DNA of 64,000 nt from positions 36,269,992-36,333,991 of the forward strand of contig CM067069.1 in assembly GCA_033980235.1 (NCBI GenBank). Direction: 5' to 3'. The DNA comes from Diadema setosum (lineage: Eukaryota > Echinodermata > Echinoidea > Diadematoida > Diadematidae). How positions within the stretch are numbered: position 1 is the stretch's first letter; every line of letters begins with the position of its first letter. The translations under genes and the position numbers were made by a program. Below are positions 10,551 through 20,919 of this stretch, piece after piece. The notes below the pieces were generated by a model. The model was not told where the DNA came from and made no database searches. It was given only the letters and a program-made list of their open reading frames with translations.

Positions 10551-11570
10551 CTACCGGTAGTCATCATCAAAACGATCATTGTAATCAATATCTGGCTCCT
10601 CTTCTTCATCCTCCTTCATTTCCTCAGTAATTTTCTGAAGCAAGTCAATGAGGGAAGTCGGAAAGATAGGGCCACTTGACCACACTGGCTCCATCATAAC
10701 AGAGGCTACCTTCTGCCATCCTTGTCCAGAATCAAAGGAGTCATATACAAAGCACCAGAAGATTCATTGGTTGGTCAGCTCTCTTTAAGATGGCAAGGCG
10801 ATGGGTCACACATTTAATGTGTGGGATAAGGTTGTCTCTGCAAGGTGGGAGCATGAAGAAATCTGCATTGGAGTTTGTCGTCATTTGTTCGCCCTCTCCC
10901 ATCATCTGCTTTGGATGATGCTGCTGTAAATAGACTTCTCCACCTCTTATGGTCATACATTAGGCATGTGAATGCTCCAATGTCTTCACCTTTTATTGGC
11001 TCTACAGACCACCCATCTCCAAGGTTTAAGTGGGGGACAAAAAACATTGGCACATTTCAAAGTCATGTTGTAAGATTTCAGCAGTGTTCATTATAATGTA
11101 ATATTGAACAATTTACCACATTTCAGTAAAATATTGCAGAGATTATAATGCCATACTACTCTCTCCTGAATGCTGTATGGTACATGGGGTAGCTTTGTAG
11201 ATTCTTTAGGGGTCCGACTTTGCCCCTGCTCTTGAAGGCACTTGTTACATCTTCCCCTGTAAACACATGTCGTCCAAGTATTGTGGTACAGTAGCCAGCT
11301 CCCTTTGATTCTGTATGCCAGTTCAACGACATTCACAATCTGGCAATGCTCGACAGTCCATTTATCAAGGACGATAGTGAGGGTGACGGAGTAAGCATGG
11401 TGAAAGAAGATCAAGAAAATGTCTGTGTCTGGTGTCCTTACCACAGCTGCTTTGTACCCAAGCTTAATAGTGGAATACTCGAGGTAGAGCGCTACCCTGG
11501 TGTCCTTCTCCTGGTTAGACGGCAGCTCATGGGTAGAGGTTATTGTCTCCTGGGATGAATAATTAGGTGA
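10551..11570 (-). pseudogene. PIN/FEN-like transposon protein, C-terminal part, left arm
   Basis: Read from 11570 down. HELPSNQEKDTR matches the H/Q-E-x-D-T-R block, then GYKAAVVRTPDTDIFLI, then IVNVVELAY and a stretch with VYRGRC (11444-11091). A frame change follows, then LGDGWSVEP and EAFTC-like GAFTCLMYDHKR (11053-10814), LPPCRDNLIPHI with HRLAILKRADQP (10956-10741), and a last frame with an acidic tail EDEEEEPDIDYNDRF ending at 10551. From memory, these motifs recur in uncharacterised, repetitive proteins of cnidarians, molluscs, echinoderms and fish with a PIN-like nuclease fold, where the TPDTD aspartates would bind metal. Stops and frameshifts make it non-functional. The family's transposon class was not identified. 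Confidence 0.65.
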
Positions 11571-11597
11571 ATAAAAAGAATGTAACAGGAATCACTT

Positions 11598-11610
11598 AAG
11601 CTTCAGATAA
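11598..11610. other. Centre (loop) of the giant palindrome
   Basis: AAGTGATTCCTGTTACATTC on the minus strand (11597 leftward) faces ATGTGATTTCTGTTAAATTC on the plus strand (about 11610 rightward). The unpaired centre is about 13 bases, including AAGCTTCAGATA. Confidence 0.75.
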
Positions 11611-12045
11611 TGTGATTTCTGTTAAATTCCTTTTGTTTACTCGTGCTCTACCTCAAGTGCGCTGCTAAACTTGGGTACAAGGTAGCTTTGGTGAGGAATC
11701 CAGACACACATTTTCTTGATCCCCTTGGTCCTTACTTAATCCATTCTACAATGTAGTATCTTTCTTAATAAACGGACTGTCACGTATTGCCAGGTTGTCA
11801 ATGTCAATTAACTTGCATTTATATAGAATCAACGGGAGCTCATATACTGTATACCAAAATACCTGGACTGTATGTGTTTACCGGGGAAGATGTAGCAATT
11901 AAAGTGCCTTAATGGGTTGGGAAAAGTTGGACCCCTAAAGAATCTACAAAAGTCTTCCCATATACCACATAGCATTCAGGTGAGAGTTGTTTGATTTCAT
12001 GATTTCAGAAGTATTTTACTGAAATCTAATAAGTTGCTCAGTATT
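11611..12045 (+). pseudogene. PIN/FEN-like transposon protein, TPDTD part, right arm
   Basis: Inverted copy of 11100-11597. Recognisable remnants include VNV, then KVGPLKNLQK and the region equivalent to the left arm's YHTAFRE-like end, in several frames with stops. The rest of this copy resumes at 14127 after about 2 kb of younger insertions. Confidence 0.6.
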
Positions 12046-12194
12046 ATATTATCATAATAAACACTACTAAAATCTTAGAATATGACTTTACAATTTGTCT
12101 AGCGGATTGGTATCAACATGAAACCTGTTCCAACAACTTTAATTGTGTCGTTCTGTGATTGTCCAGTTGTGCCGAAATAGTGGTTTTGGGCCTT

Positions 12195-12788
12195 AAGCCC
12201 CTTTTACACTTTCACGGATTGCTCCACGGATGACCACGGTTCGTCATCCGTGGATTTTCGGCATGCAAAAAAAAAAAAAATAAATAAAAAAATCGATTTT
12301 CTTCTCAATGCCGGTGTGAATACGATCCCAATGGGGTGTCTACACAGACAATTACGAAAGCTTCAAGGAAAACGGTGCCTGCACGGACAGACAAGAAAAT
12401 AACGTGGACTACAGCGGAAACGATAGGGAGCTTACACGGATATCAAAAAAGAGCACGGATGCAAATGTTACGTGTCCCTTCGCGGTCTTTACACGGATTT
12501 CCAAAAAAAACCTGACACATGACATTTGCTTTTGCTTTTGATACTTTATGATATTCAGGTGACATGCTTCAAGAGCTAAGTATATGTCACAGGTACACCA
12601 GAAAATCTACAGCAGCCAACATACTCATCTGCTTGTCGACATCATAAAGTCATATCTCTCCTCACATCATAACATAAACAAAGCAAAACAAAATAAGACA
12701 AATCGAAAAACAACAAAAAACAAAAAGATGTGTCATGCCGGAAAAAAAAAAGTACGGATGCAATCCGTGAAAGTGTAAAAAGGGGTTT
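12195..12788. mobile_element. MITE with AGCCCC termini, about 590 bp, in the right arm
   Basis: The left end AGCCCCTTTTACACTTTCAC (12196) faces GTGAAAGTGTAAAAAGGGGT (ending near 12786). Flanks are TTA on the left and TTC on the right, near to a 3-bp duplication. The interior repeats CACGGAT or ACACGGAT many times, a subterminal binding-site pattern. With the similar element at 17283 it suggests a PIF/Harbinger-like (TWA target) non-autonomous family. No transposase is encoded. Confidence 0.6.
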
Positions 12789-12849
12789 CAATCTTTACTA
12801 AACCGCGCTAGCTGTGCGTTTAACGCGACAAAAAAAAAAACAAAAAAAA

Positions 12850-13290
12850 AAACAGGATGTAAACCACGGAGCAGGAACAGTGACGGAATTAAGCTGAAAT
12901 CGAGCATGTTAAATTTATTGCCATATTCTGTTCGTGATTAATGCCAACTTTCATAGCAGCAGCATTATCTTTTCGAAAGTTATTATAAGGAAGGAAAATG
13001 AAGAATGTCCAAAAATAATTATTCAAGAAATGAAAAGGGCTCTTACGATGTACCTGATCTCACTTCTTTGCAAAAAAAAGAAAAAAGAAGTTGTAGAAAA
13101 ACTGCTTGAGTCACACTTTCCCATTCATTTTATGATCCCAAAATTACAAATAATGTAAAAGAATATTTTTTTCAGAAAAATGAAAAACTCAAGATTGACT
13201 TTGTTGACCTCTTTCACTTTTCCTTGAGTCCTCACGCAAAATCAATGGGTACAGATTTTTGCTTATTAATGATGCACGGTCACAAATATC
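12850..13290 (+). mobile_element. Second copy of the 421-877 dispersed repeat
   Basis: Starts at GATGTAAACCACGGAG and ends at TGATGCACGGTCACAAA, aligning to the right part of the element at 157-877 with many changes. It lies among the insertions that split the right palindrome arm. The left terminus seen in copy A was not found, so this copy is truncated. No function seen. Confidence 0.6.
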
Positions 13291-13699
13291 AAACCTAAAT
13301 TTTGTTTTTTTGATGGAGTAATACAAGTGCTACCGATGTGGACATGATGATTGGCAATCGACTTTAAACAATAAAAGGTTTAACCTGATGACAAAAAACA
13401 TGCTTCAAGTTTTGCAGTGGCGGATGACAATGAAAACACAGTAGGCTTTAAAGACAAATGAAGTTGTATATATTCTGTATAACCATGGCAGCCAATACAA
13501 TGCTTTTGACATACTTAATTTGAGCGCCGATGGCGCGGATGCTGACTTTCAGAGGCATTTGTATCCACGTTCTGAGTGGCACATGGCGTTCATGATCACA
13601 AGTATACAAGTATATAAAGGCAGTCTTCACACCTTTTTCGGGCCAGCAACGCAGGCTTCTTGCTTGCATTAATTTTCCAGGACGAAGGATATATTAATA

Positions 13700-13703
<4 letters not shown>

Positions 13704-13756
<53 letters not shown>
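13704..13756. repeat. (TA)n microsatellite
   Basis: An uninterrupted TA run of about 50 bases directly abuts the Penelope-like fragment that follows. Confidence 0.9.
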
Positions 13757-13757
<1 letters not shown>

Positions 13758-13759
<2 letters not shown>

Positions 13760-13860
13760 GAAAGAAATTGGACTGAGGCGGGACGTTGCTCTCGATCTTA
13801 GTCTCCCTTTTATTTGTCAAGCTTTCGGCCCGTCATTGGGCCTTCGTCAGGACCTACCAA
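13758..13860 (-). mobile_element. Terminal fragment of a second Penelope-like family
   Basis: The minus-strand sequence CTGACGAAGGCCC, then GGGCCGAAAGCTTGAC, is a pattern I associate with PLE pseudo-LTR ends. No RT or endonuclease coding is present nearby, so only an end fragment inserted here. It contains a hammerhead-like core (13823-13850). The stretch 13861-14126 after it shows nothing else I can name. Confidence 0.5.
13823..13850 (-). ncRNA. Hammerhead-like core in second Penelope-like fragment
   Basis: The minus strand gives CTGACGA (13850-13844; the fifth base is free to vary in hammerheads), a perfect 5-bp stem GGCCC/GGGCC with a 6-base loop, then GAAA (13826-13823). A full stem III and cleavage triplet were not established. 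Confidence 0.4.
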
Positions 13861-14126
13861 CAGAACGATTATTATATGAATAACCTGATGTGTCATATAA
13901 TAAATGCAATTTCACATATTACCAATCTTCTAAATCATTTCCTTTATATACACAAATCAATCATTCAATTCAATACAAATATCCACTCTAATCTCAAATC
14001 ATCATCAGAATAACGTCCATTATGTCCAAAAAATATATAAATAAATTCTTATATCATAATGCTGCCATATAATAATCATATTGTCTTATAATTCTTAGCA
14101 TGATGATCACAAACAGAATCATTATG

Positions 14127-14643
14127 CCAAGTTGAGTGTTTTTTCCTCACAAATCTTGGTGATGGGTGGTCTGTGGAGCCAGAGGTGACAGATGACATTG
14201 AAGCATTCACATGCCTAAAATGTATAGCGAGGCCCGGGAGAAGTCTATCATAATGGCGTTCGCAGCATCATGCTGAAACAGATGGTGGGAGAGGGCGAGC
14301 AACTGATGACCAAATCCAAGGTGGATTTCTCCTTGCTCCCACCTGCCAGAGGCAACCTTATTTCACACTTTCAATGTGTGAACCATGGGTACCACCTTGC
14401 CGTCTTCAAGCGATCCGACTAGCCAATCTTCTGGTGCGCTACCTCTTTAATCCTGGACAAAGGTGGCATAAGACAGCCTTCGGTATCATGGATCCGGTGT
14501 GGTCAAGTGGCCCTATCCTTCCCACTTCCCTCATTGACTTGCTTCAGAAAGTTACTCCGTAGACGGAGGAGGATGAAGAGGAGGAGCCAGACATTGATTA
14601 CAATGATCGTTTTGCTGATGACTGGAAATTACCAGAAGTGTAA
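14127..14643 (+). pseudogene. PIN/FEN-like transposon protein, C-terminal part, right arm
   Basis: Inverted copy of 10551-11050. GDGWSVEPEVTDDIEAFTCL opens the stretch. Then come fragments of the LPPCR block in shifted frame, and from about 14435 a clean run FNPGQRWHKTAFGIMDPVWS, followed by SGPILPTSLIDLLQKVTP and an in-frame TAG. After it the acidic tail EEDEEEEPDIDYNDRF continues to TAA at 14641. Comparing the arms shows the TAG replaced a glutamate-containing stretch. This copy preserves the segment between the LPPCR block and the tail better than the left arm does. Confidence 0.65.
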
Positions 14644-15169
14644 AACCAAAAGCTAACATATTATCGCTTACCGAATCTGTGGTTTGTATAAGTGCATAGG
14701 ATGAGAATTAAGAATATGTTAGACAAATTAAAGTCATAGAGAGAGAGTGGATTTCTGACTGTCAAGTGATTTTCATATGTTTATTTTCAGACAGGAAGGC
14801 TTTAAACAAATACGTTTGAATGAACCATTTTAACTTAATCTTAAATAAATTTAATGATAACAATCAGACATCTAAATTGGTGAAACCGACAGAGCGTTTT
14901 GGTACAGTGATTTCCTTTATGAAAATACACTTACTCAAACTCTTCAAATACAAAATTATAAGAAATAGAAGATGCACACAAAAAGTGTTCAATTATATTT
15001 TAGGTTTGAATTTTGTCGATTAGTCACTTTCACATGTTGTTATCAAAATTTGTATGTTCACCTCTTTCGATCTGCTTTTTTAGGGGTATCTGCATATGAA
15101 TTGCCATTGTGCTTACATTTTTCATTTGATTTCAACAAGTGAGGCGTGAAAATGCTTGGAGTTGCATGT

Positions 15170-15213
<44 letters not shown>

Positions 15214-16621
15214 ATACAAAACACCATATTTGAGCTATGATCTAAAGACAAAGTGCCAAGTCACTTTTGTGAAGTAGTTTGTCATGTATAGTATACGGAT
15301 TTTGGGTACTCTACGGTGTAAATGACACCAAATTTTTCGTATTTTGGACTTTTTGTATCAAACTTGCTTTAATCGTATAAATAACCATCTCAATCGATTC
15401 CTCATGACACAGTTACCCTGAAGGAAATGTTATATTTATCCCTGTATGTTGTGAAATTCAAAATGTACAGAATTTACTGATTTTCCTCTCAAATAAAAAA
15501 TGGCCGCTAATGACTCCCCCCCCCCCCCACACACACACACGATTTTTTACTTGGAAACCAAAAAAAAAAAAAAAAAATCATCAAATAGACACCATCAGGG
15601 ATACAAAAATTTAGGGTGCATGAGGATCCCCCATTCCTAGACTTTAGTGGTTAGTCAATCATATGAGGTATATAATGTCATGTATGTATATGGACTATTT
15701 GGGCAGAGCAAACAGCACTGTTTTTTTTATTCGGATGTTTGGATTTTTCATGTATCATAATTGTTTTAATCATGTAAATAACAATGTCAATCGATTCCTC
15801 ATGCCAAATTTACCCTGGAGAAATTATTTATTTGTCCTTGTATGTTGGAAACTTCAAAAGTTATAGAAATTAATGATTTTCCTCGCAAATCCAAGATGGC
15901 TGCCAATGACCCCCATGTGACACGATTTTCACTTGGAGACAAAAAAAAAATCAAATAGACACCCTAAGGGATACAAAAAGGAGGGTGCACGGGACCCCCA
16001 CCCCCCATTCCTACCAGACTGTTAAGAAAAAGAGGTTAGTTTACTCTTAGGAGATATGAGATTGTCATGTATATATATATATGTATACTTGGGAATATTT
16101 CTAGAGTATACGACACTGGTTTTCCTCACATGTTTGGACTTTTCTTGTATGTAACTTGCTTTAATCATGTAAATAACTCTCTCAAACGATTCCTCATGCC
16201 ATATTAACTCTGAATTACTGTTTTATTTGTCCCTGTATGTTGTGTTATTCAAAAGTTAAACTATTTAGGTATTTTTTCGGTGAAAATGACACCGAAATTT
16301 GCATATTTTAGGCTTTTCTTGTTTCAGACTTGCGTTAATTACGTAGATAACCATTGCAATCGATACCTCGTGTCACGTTTACCCTGAAGAAATGCTTTAT
16401 TTATAATTTTATGCTGTGTAGTTCAAAAGTTATGGAAGATAATGATTTTCCCTGAAAATCGAAGATGGCTGCCAAGATGGCCGCCAATGACCCCCATGGG
16501 ACACGATTTTTTTCTTGGGAACAAAAAAAATCATTAACTAGACACCCTAAGGGTTACAAAAAAGTAAGTTAAAAAAAATGTGTTCGGGTGTGCATGGGGA
16601 CCCCCCCATTCCTACCAGACT

Positions 16622-17225
16622 ATATTGACTAGGCGTCAGTCTCGCGCTCCCTGGCACATGAATGCTTAATCAATAATTCATGTTGATTGTCCTGGGCACT
16701 GCTAGTCTGAATTCATGCACGGTAAAGGGTAAAATGCATGCACATGGAAAAAGTAAGCACATGTTTCCATGTGCTTGCAAACACCACATTTCATTCCAGC
16801 TGGCAATCATTTTCAAATTTTGCTTCACATATCACTAAATTTGGGATATAATTAAGCATAAATGATCTAAAGTTCCTCATTTTTATACAACTGTCTACTA
16901 ATTAAATAGTCTGACAAATTTTCGCTTTTTCGATAAAAAGAGATCATTTTTAGTAAAGAGTTCAGCAGCATTTATCATTGGGGCGATTTGTTTCACAGTA
17001 GATTTGTTTAAGGCTCCATATACACAAGTGTATACTCTGATTGATTTGCTCTGCTTCCTGTCACCATGTTTACGATAGAACAGAAGGTATTCATTGTAAT
17101 TTTGTTTTTCAGAAGTAGGGAGAGCACTGTCGCGACTCAAAGACAGTATCGGCAGGTGTTTGACTTTACGCAGATACTGCCAGAGACTGAATAAAGACTA
17201 GTTGTGACAGTGGAATTTCTCATGA
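16622..17225. other. Insertion of unknown type in the right arm
   Basis: The left arm has only a few bases between its CTGAACCACC and TAGTCTGGTAGG blocks (8228-8246), whereas the right arm has about 600 bases here. A short inverted pair ACATGGAAAAAGTAAGCACATGTTTCCATGTG lies near 16740-16775 (given as one local hairpin region). An 80-codon minus-strand frame (17140-16898) has no recognised domain. No clear terminal repeats were found. Confidence 0.45.
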
Positions 17226-17282
17226 ATAAATAATGAAGCATTCAAACCCTGGCCATCGTTCAGGACCATTGTCAGGGTGTTA

Positions 17283-18345
17283 AGCCCCCGTTCCACTATC
17301 ACGATTTGGACCCCGATCTGTCCCGATCTAGCAGATCGGGAGAGAGCGGCAAAAGCGTACGGGGATCGGAAGCATCGTAGCAGCAGCGTGTGGAGGTCGG
17401 GGATGGAGCGGGCATTTTTTCAGATCGGGAAGAAATTTTGAACCGGTTCAAAATTTCTTCCCGATCTCCCCGATCAAAATTGACATATTTTTAATCGTAC
17501 GGAAAGCGGGGAGAGCGTAGTGACAGCGTAAACGCAGCGGGGAGAGCGTAGTGACGGCGTGAACGCAGCGGGATGAGCGTAACAAGGTCTTTCTGAGCGT
17601 AGTAACATCGGCAAAAGAACGGGGAGTAATTTTAGCTGTAATTTTCGAAGAAGAAGAAGAGATGAAGAAAAAGAAGAGAAGAAAGCAGCGAAGCAGCTAC
17701 CCAAAGGCGAAGAAAGAGAGACTGCACGTGATGCTGAAAGAGGAGGAAGAAGACATAGCAGAATTTTGAAGAATATGAAATCCTCTACAACTGGAGGAAG
17801 ACAGACTATAAAAGCAACGACATCAAGAAAAAGCCTTGGAAAATCAGCACGTCTTTGTTTATACAATGCATTGCTGCAAAAGAACCGTGAGTTGAGGAGC
17901 CTCTTCGAGGTCCACAGTATATTTCTTCGGTTCTGCATGCTAATAAGTTGACTGACTGCAGACCGACAGTCGAATCGGGGTACATCGGGGCACATCGTGG
18001 CACATCGGGCACTTTTCAGCTCTCTGAACGGGGTAACAGCGTGATAAAATCGTATAGATCGTTCAGAGCGTAGATACAGCGTGCATCGATCGGATAACAT
18101 CGGCAACATCGCACTGACAGCGTAGCTACATCGTTCTAAAGCGTACCGGCAGCGGCAGAGATCGTAATGTCTCATTCGCGATCATCGTAGTAAGAGCGTA
18201 GCAAGCACTTGGTAGTCGTAACTGCAGCGTACTTAGAGCGTTCTAACATCGTACTGTGTCCAGATCGGCTCAGGTTTTACCCGATCCTTCCCGACCTGAG
18301 AAAATTGTCAAATCGTAGCGAGAACTGCATAGTGGAACGGGGGCT
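17283..18345. mobile_element. 1.06-kb MITE with AGCCCCCGTTCCACTAT ends
   Basis: The left end AGCCCCCGTTCCACTAT (17283) and right end ATAGTGGAACGGGGGCT (to 18345) are perfect inverted repeats, flanked by TTA on both sides. A TTA/TAA 3-bp duplication is typical of PIF/Harbinger. The interior is packed with AGCGTA, GCAGCGGGGAGAGCGTA and ATCGGG-type motifs over 17480-18260. These leave long spurious open frames (for example 17474-18175 minus) but no transposase. The element sits inside the right palindrome arm, so it is younger than the palindrome. Confidence 0.75.
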
Positions 18346-18610
18346 TTAACCACACACTCCCATACACACCCATTGACCCCTGTCCAAAGTGAAATTTTGT
18401 ACAGAGGGTTGAAAATAGAGCAAAATCTGGAACCTAACTGTCAAATTAATCATGGATATCATGAAACTGATTTATGCTTTCATAGTTCAACTACCTTCAA
18501 CCAAATTGTACAGTATTCAGCTATCACTCATATCAATGACAGTGTTATCTGATATATAGTTTATGAATTATTAAGAATCAAAAGTGGGAAATGTTTTTTG
18601 AAACACCTTG

Positions 18611-18673
<63 letters not shown>

Positions 18674-18787
18674 GTATATATATATACACACACACATGTA
18701 TATATATATATATTTATGTATATATATATATGTGTATATATATATATATATATATAAAGAGAGAGAGGGGAGAGAGAGAGAGAGAGA
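18611..18787. repeat. (TA)n / (CA)n / (GA)n microsatellite
   Basis: A long TA run interrupted by CA, then GA repeats, directly outside the right tip of the palindrome. Isoleucine-tyrosine open frames here are artefacts. Confidence 0.9.
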
Positions 18788-19565
18788 AGGGGTCCCGATT
18801 GTGTAAAAAAAGTAAGAAAAATTATCAAAAAGTATATGGAACATACGTTCGGCCGCATAAGGAATGATGAATGTGTCCGTAATCAACGCAAGACAGCATG
18901 CAATTGAATTCGCCGTCAGCGCACATGTATCATCGGTTTGAATAGTACGATGGCCTCTTCTGGGACAGCGCCCAAAACTCTTTCATGCTATGTCATCATT
19001 TCAGTGTCGACTTCCTCAAACCACATGAACTTACATACCGTACAACTGACACGTTTTATAAAAACGATTCAACGACACATTTCTCATTTTTTTAATCATT
19101 TTCTCTTGTGAATATTTCTAAACTGTTAATCATGTTGGTAAAATTGAAACACTCTGCAGAAAGTTTTCTATGAAATAGAAAGTACGGATCCAACTGATAT
19201 CAACTTTATGATTATACACGCTATTTCTACACATTCAGGCTCGTTCACACTTGCCTCACCCGTTAACGTCTGGATTGTTACATGATCCCATTGACGAAGA
19301 AAAGGACATTGAGTTTATAAGAGTGTTTTTTTTTCAATAGTTTCGCAATTTAAGCATCGTATCAAGTGAAATTCTGCATTGATAAGTTTTCACTCTCCAA
19401 GCGTTGCATATATTTCATGCTCATTCATAACATTCTTATGATATTCTGGTTGGCTTCCGTTGTACATATCCATTTCAATAATACAGTGTATCAGTTTACA
19501 GGTTGGGACCAACAACAACGAACAACGAACAACTGCAGGCTCCCGGTTTCGAAATATGCACTTAC
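18788..19565. other. No gene recognised
   Basis: No coding domain, RNA gene or element could be supported. If the exon at 19566-19638 has a downstream exon in this direction, I could not recognise it. Confidence 0.4.
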
Positions 19566-19638
19566 CTCTTACAGCAGGGCCCCACAACACAAACGTGGTT
19601 AATGTTAGCAGCAGTACGAGTTCGTATCTTCTCTCCAT
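19566..19638 (-). CDS. First exon of secreted protein, paralogue 1 (signal peptide)
   Basis: ATG at 19638 begins MERRYELVLLLTLTTFVLW, a charged start followed by a hydrophobic core, as in a signal peptide. Twenty-four codons plus one base end at a consensus donor AGAG|GTAAGT-like site (GT at 19565-19564), giving a phase-1 intron. The same charged start, LTLT-type core, donor and phase recur at 22487-22556 and 34431-34512, so three paralogous first exons lie in line on the minus strand. Phase-1 introns after the signal peptide are usual for modular extracellular proteins such as SRCR, EGF or Ig receptors; which kind this is cannot be told, because exon 2 was not found. The next exon would lie to the left, where the palindromic transposon now sits. 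Confidence 0.6.
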
Positions 19639-20919
19639 CACGCGTTAGGAAAGACTGACTCATTTCCTTTAAACAAGGAGAATTCAGCAAAGTCAATCGC
19701 CGTGATTAAACCTGCCAATAAATGTAATATTCCAAGACGTTCACTCTTTCGTGATAAACAGTACATGCAGACTGCCACAACTCTTCGTGAACATACTCCT
19801 TCGTTGCTTTTTTCCACATAGTTCCCTTTTCATGCTCGCATACCCTACAAAATACGTTTTCATTGTTGTTTCACGGAAGATTGCACAATATGCAGTTCAC
19901 ATAGAGACGTTGGTATGGTACAAAGACTGTTCATGAGTCTTTCTGGGCTTGTTTTCCTTTTTGGGGAGCCTATAGCGTGTGTTGTTGATCGTCCTATTGA
20001 ATTTAAGCCCTAAGCCACGCTCATTGTTAATGTAGTGTGGTGAGTGGAGGGGAATGCAATTGACGTGCAAGTTGGAACAGACGTACTTCCCTCTGCAAAG
20101 TTTACATGCGTTTCAACTATAAAGAATATTCATTTTTCAAACAAAGAAACAAACAAAGATCAAAATTTTTTCCTCAAAGAGCACCACATTCATATATATT
20201 ATTGTTCTACTTGGTTCCAACACGATCCCTTACAGGGATTTAAACATTGAATTGGTAGCTGCTTTTTGAAGAGTAGGCCTACAATATGTATCAATTATTA
20301 CCGTCTCTTCAGTACAAATCGTACAAAAGCAACTCCCATGAATAGCGAAGGGAGGGTGTGGCTACAGCAAGATCCATTGTAAACAAAACATAATAATATG
20401 TCAAAAAGGTTTCTGATAAAATCAAGGTCATCACATTCCAAAATAAACTCTGAAATCCGAACACCGGGTATCAGACTCCCGGAACTTCCGTGACCATGGT
20501 GACAATAGATTTTTGTGAAATAATGACGCTGATAAAAGACTATAAACACAAGCAACGATTACATTACGGTATCATTAAATATTGCATGCGTTAGATAATG
20601 CATATATGCACTTCCTTGCACTGAAGTGGAATAAAAAAAAAAAACCGCAACGAGTTCAAGCCCTTTCACATTTTGTCTGCGATCCTTTGTGACCATTTGG
20701 TGTCACGACGGACTGCAATTTTACAGACTTCAATCGCCATCGATCTCATCGCATCCACAAATGCAATAGCTCTCACTCTACAAGAGATCATTGCACGAGT
20801 AAGACGCATTTTCTCGCAATATCGTCAATATGCATGATATGTGAGTGGCTGTGCTTACTTATGCTAGTGTTGCACAATGAGTGATTGCGAGGTGCTATTA
20901 TAGACCAGTCCATTTTACG
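19639..20919. other. No gene recognised
   Basis: No supported feature. An 85-codon minus-strand frame (20555-20298) is open but has no known domain or clear splice sites, so it is not called. Confidence 0.4.

Larger units (their letters stand above)
7943..11597 (+). repeat. Left arm of the giant palindrome
   Basis: Order from the tip: terminal block, two copies of a block running from CTGGTAGGAA to GCCATCTTGG (8250-8410 and 8855-8990), several copies of a roughly 180-bp repeat marked by ATGAGGAATCGATTGAGATG, a short local palindrome (9500-10090), the 20-bp perfect palindrome at 10171-10190, then the minus-strand decayed gene 10551-11570. No large insertion is seen relative to the right arm. 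Confidence 0.75.
7943..18611. mobile_element. Giant palindromic transposon: two 5'-truncated copies head to head
   Basis: The outer tips are inverted copies: ACTAGGTGTTTCAAAAA (7943 rightward) and ACAAGGTGTTTCAAAAA (18611 leftward on the minus strand). Homology continues inward along the whole length: 7943-8230 with 18350-18611, 8240-9410 with about 15270-16622, 9500-9850 with 14760-15110, 10551-11050 with 14127-14643, and 11100-11597 with 11611-12045. The centre is a 13-base loop at 11598-11610. The left arm is uninterrupted (3.65 kb). The right arm is broken by insertions at about 12046-14125, 16622-17225 and 17283-18345; removing these leaves about 3.3 kb. Both arms end, at the centre, inside the same coding sequence, so this is a head-to-head join of truncated copies. 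TA microsatellites at both tips hide any target-site duplication. Confidence 0.8.
14127..18611 (-). repeat. Right arm of the giant palindrome, outer part
   Basis: Reverse-complement match to 7943-11050, with insertions at about 16622-17225 and 17283-18345. It carries three copies of the GCCATCTTGG block and a (TA)n at 15174-15207 absent from the left arm. Confidence 0.75.

Noticed and set aside
17474..18175. 233-codon minus-strand ORF
   Set aside because: It lies wholly inside the MITE at 17283-18345 and translates its subterminal repeats; no domain.
18571..18886. Several overlapping ORFs on both strands
   Set aside because: Isoleucine/tyrosine/threonine strings encoded by TA/CA microsatellites.
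20298..20555. Second exon of paralogue 2
   Set aside because: The open frame has no convincing acceptor in phase 1 and no recognisable extracellular module.
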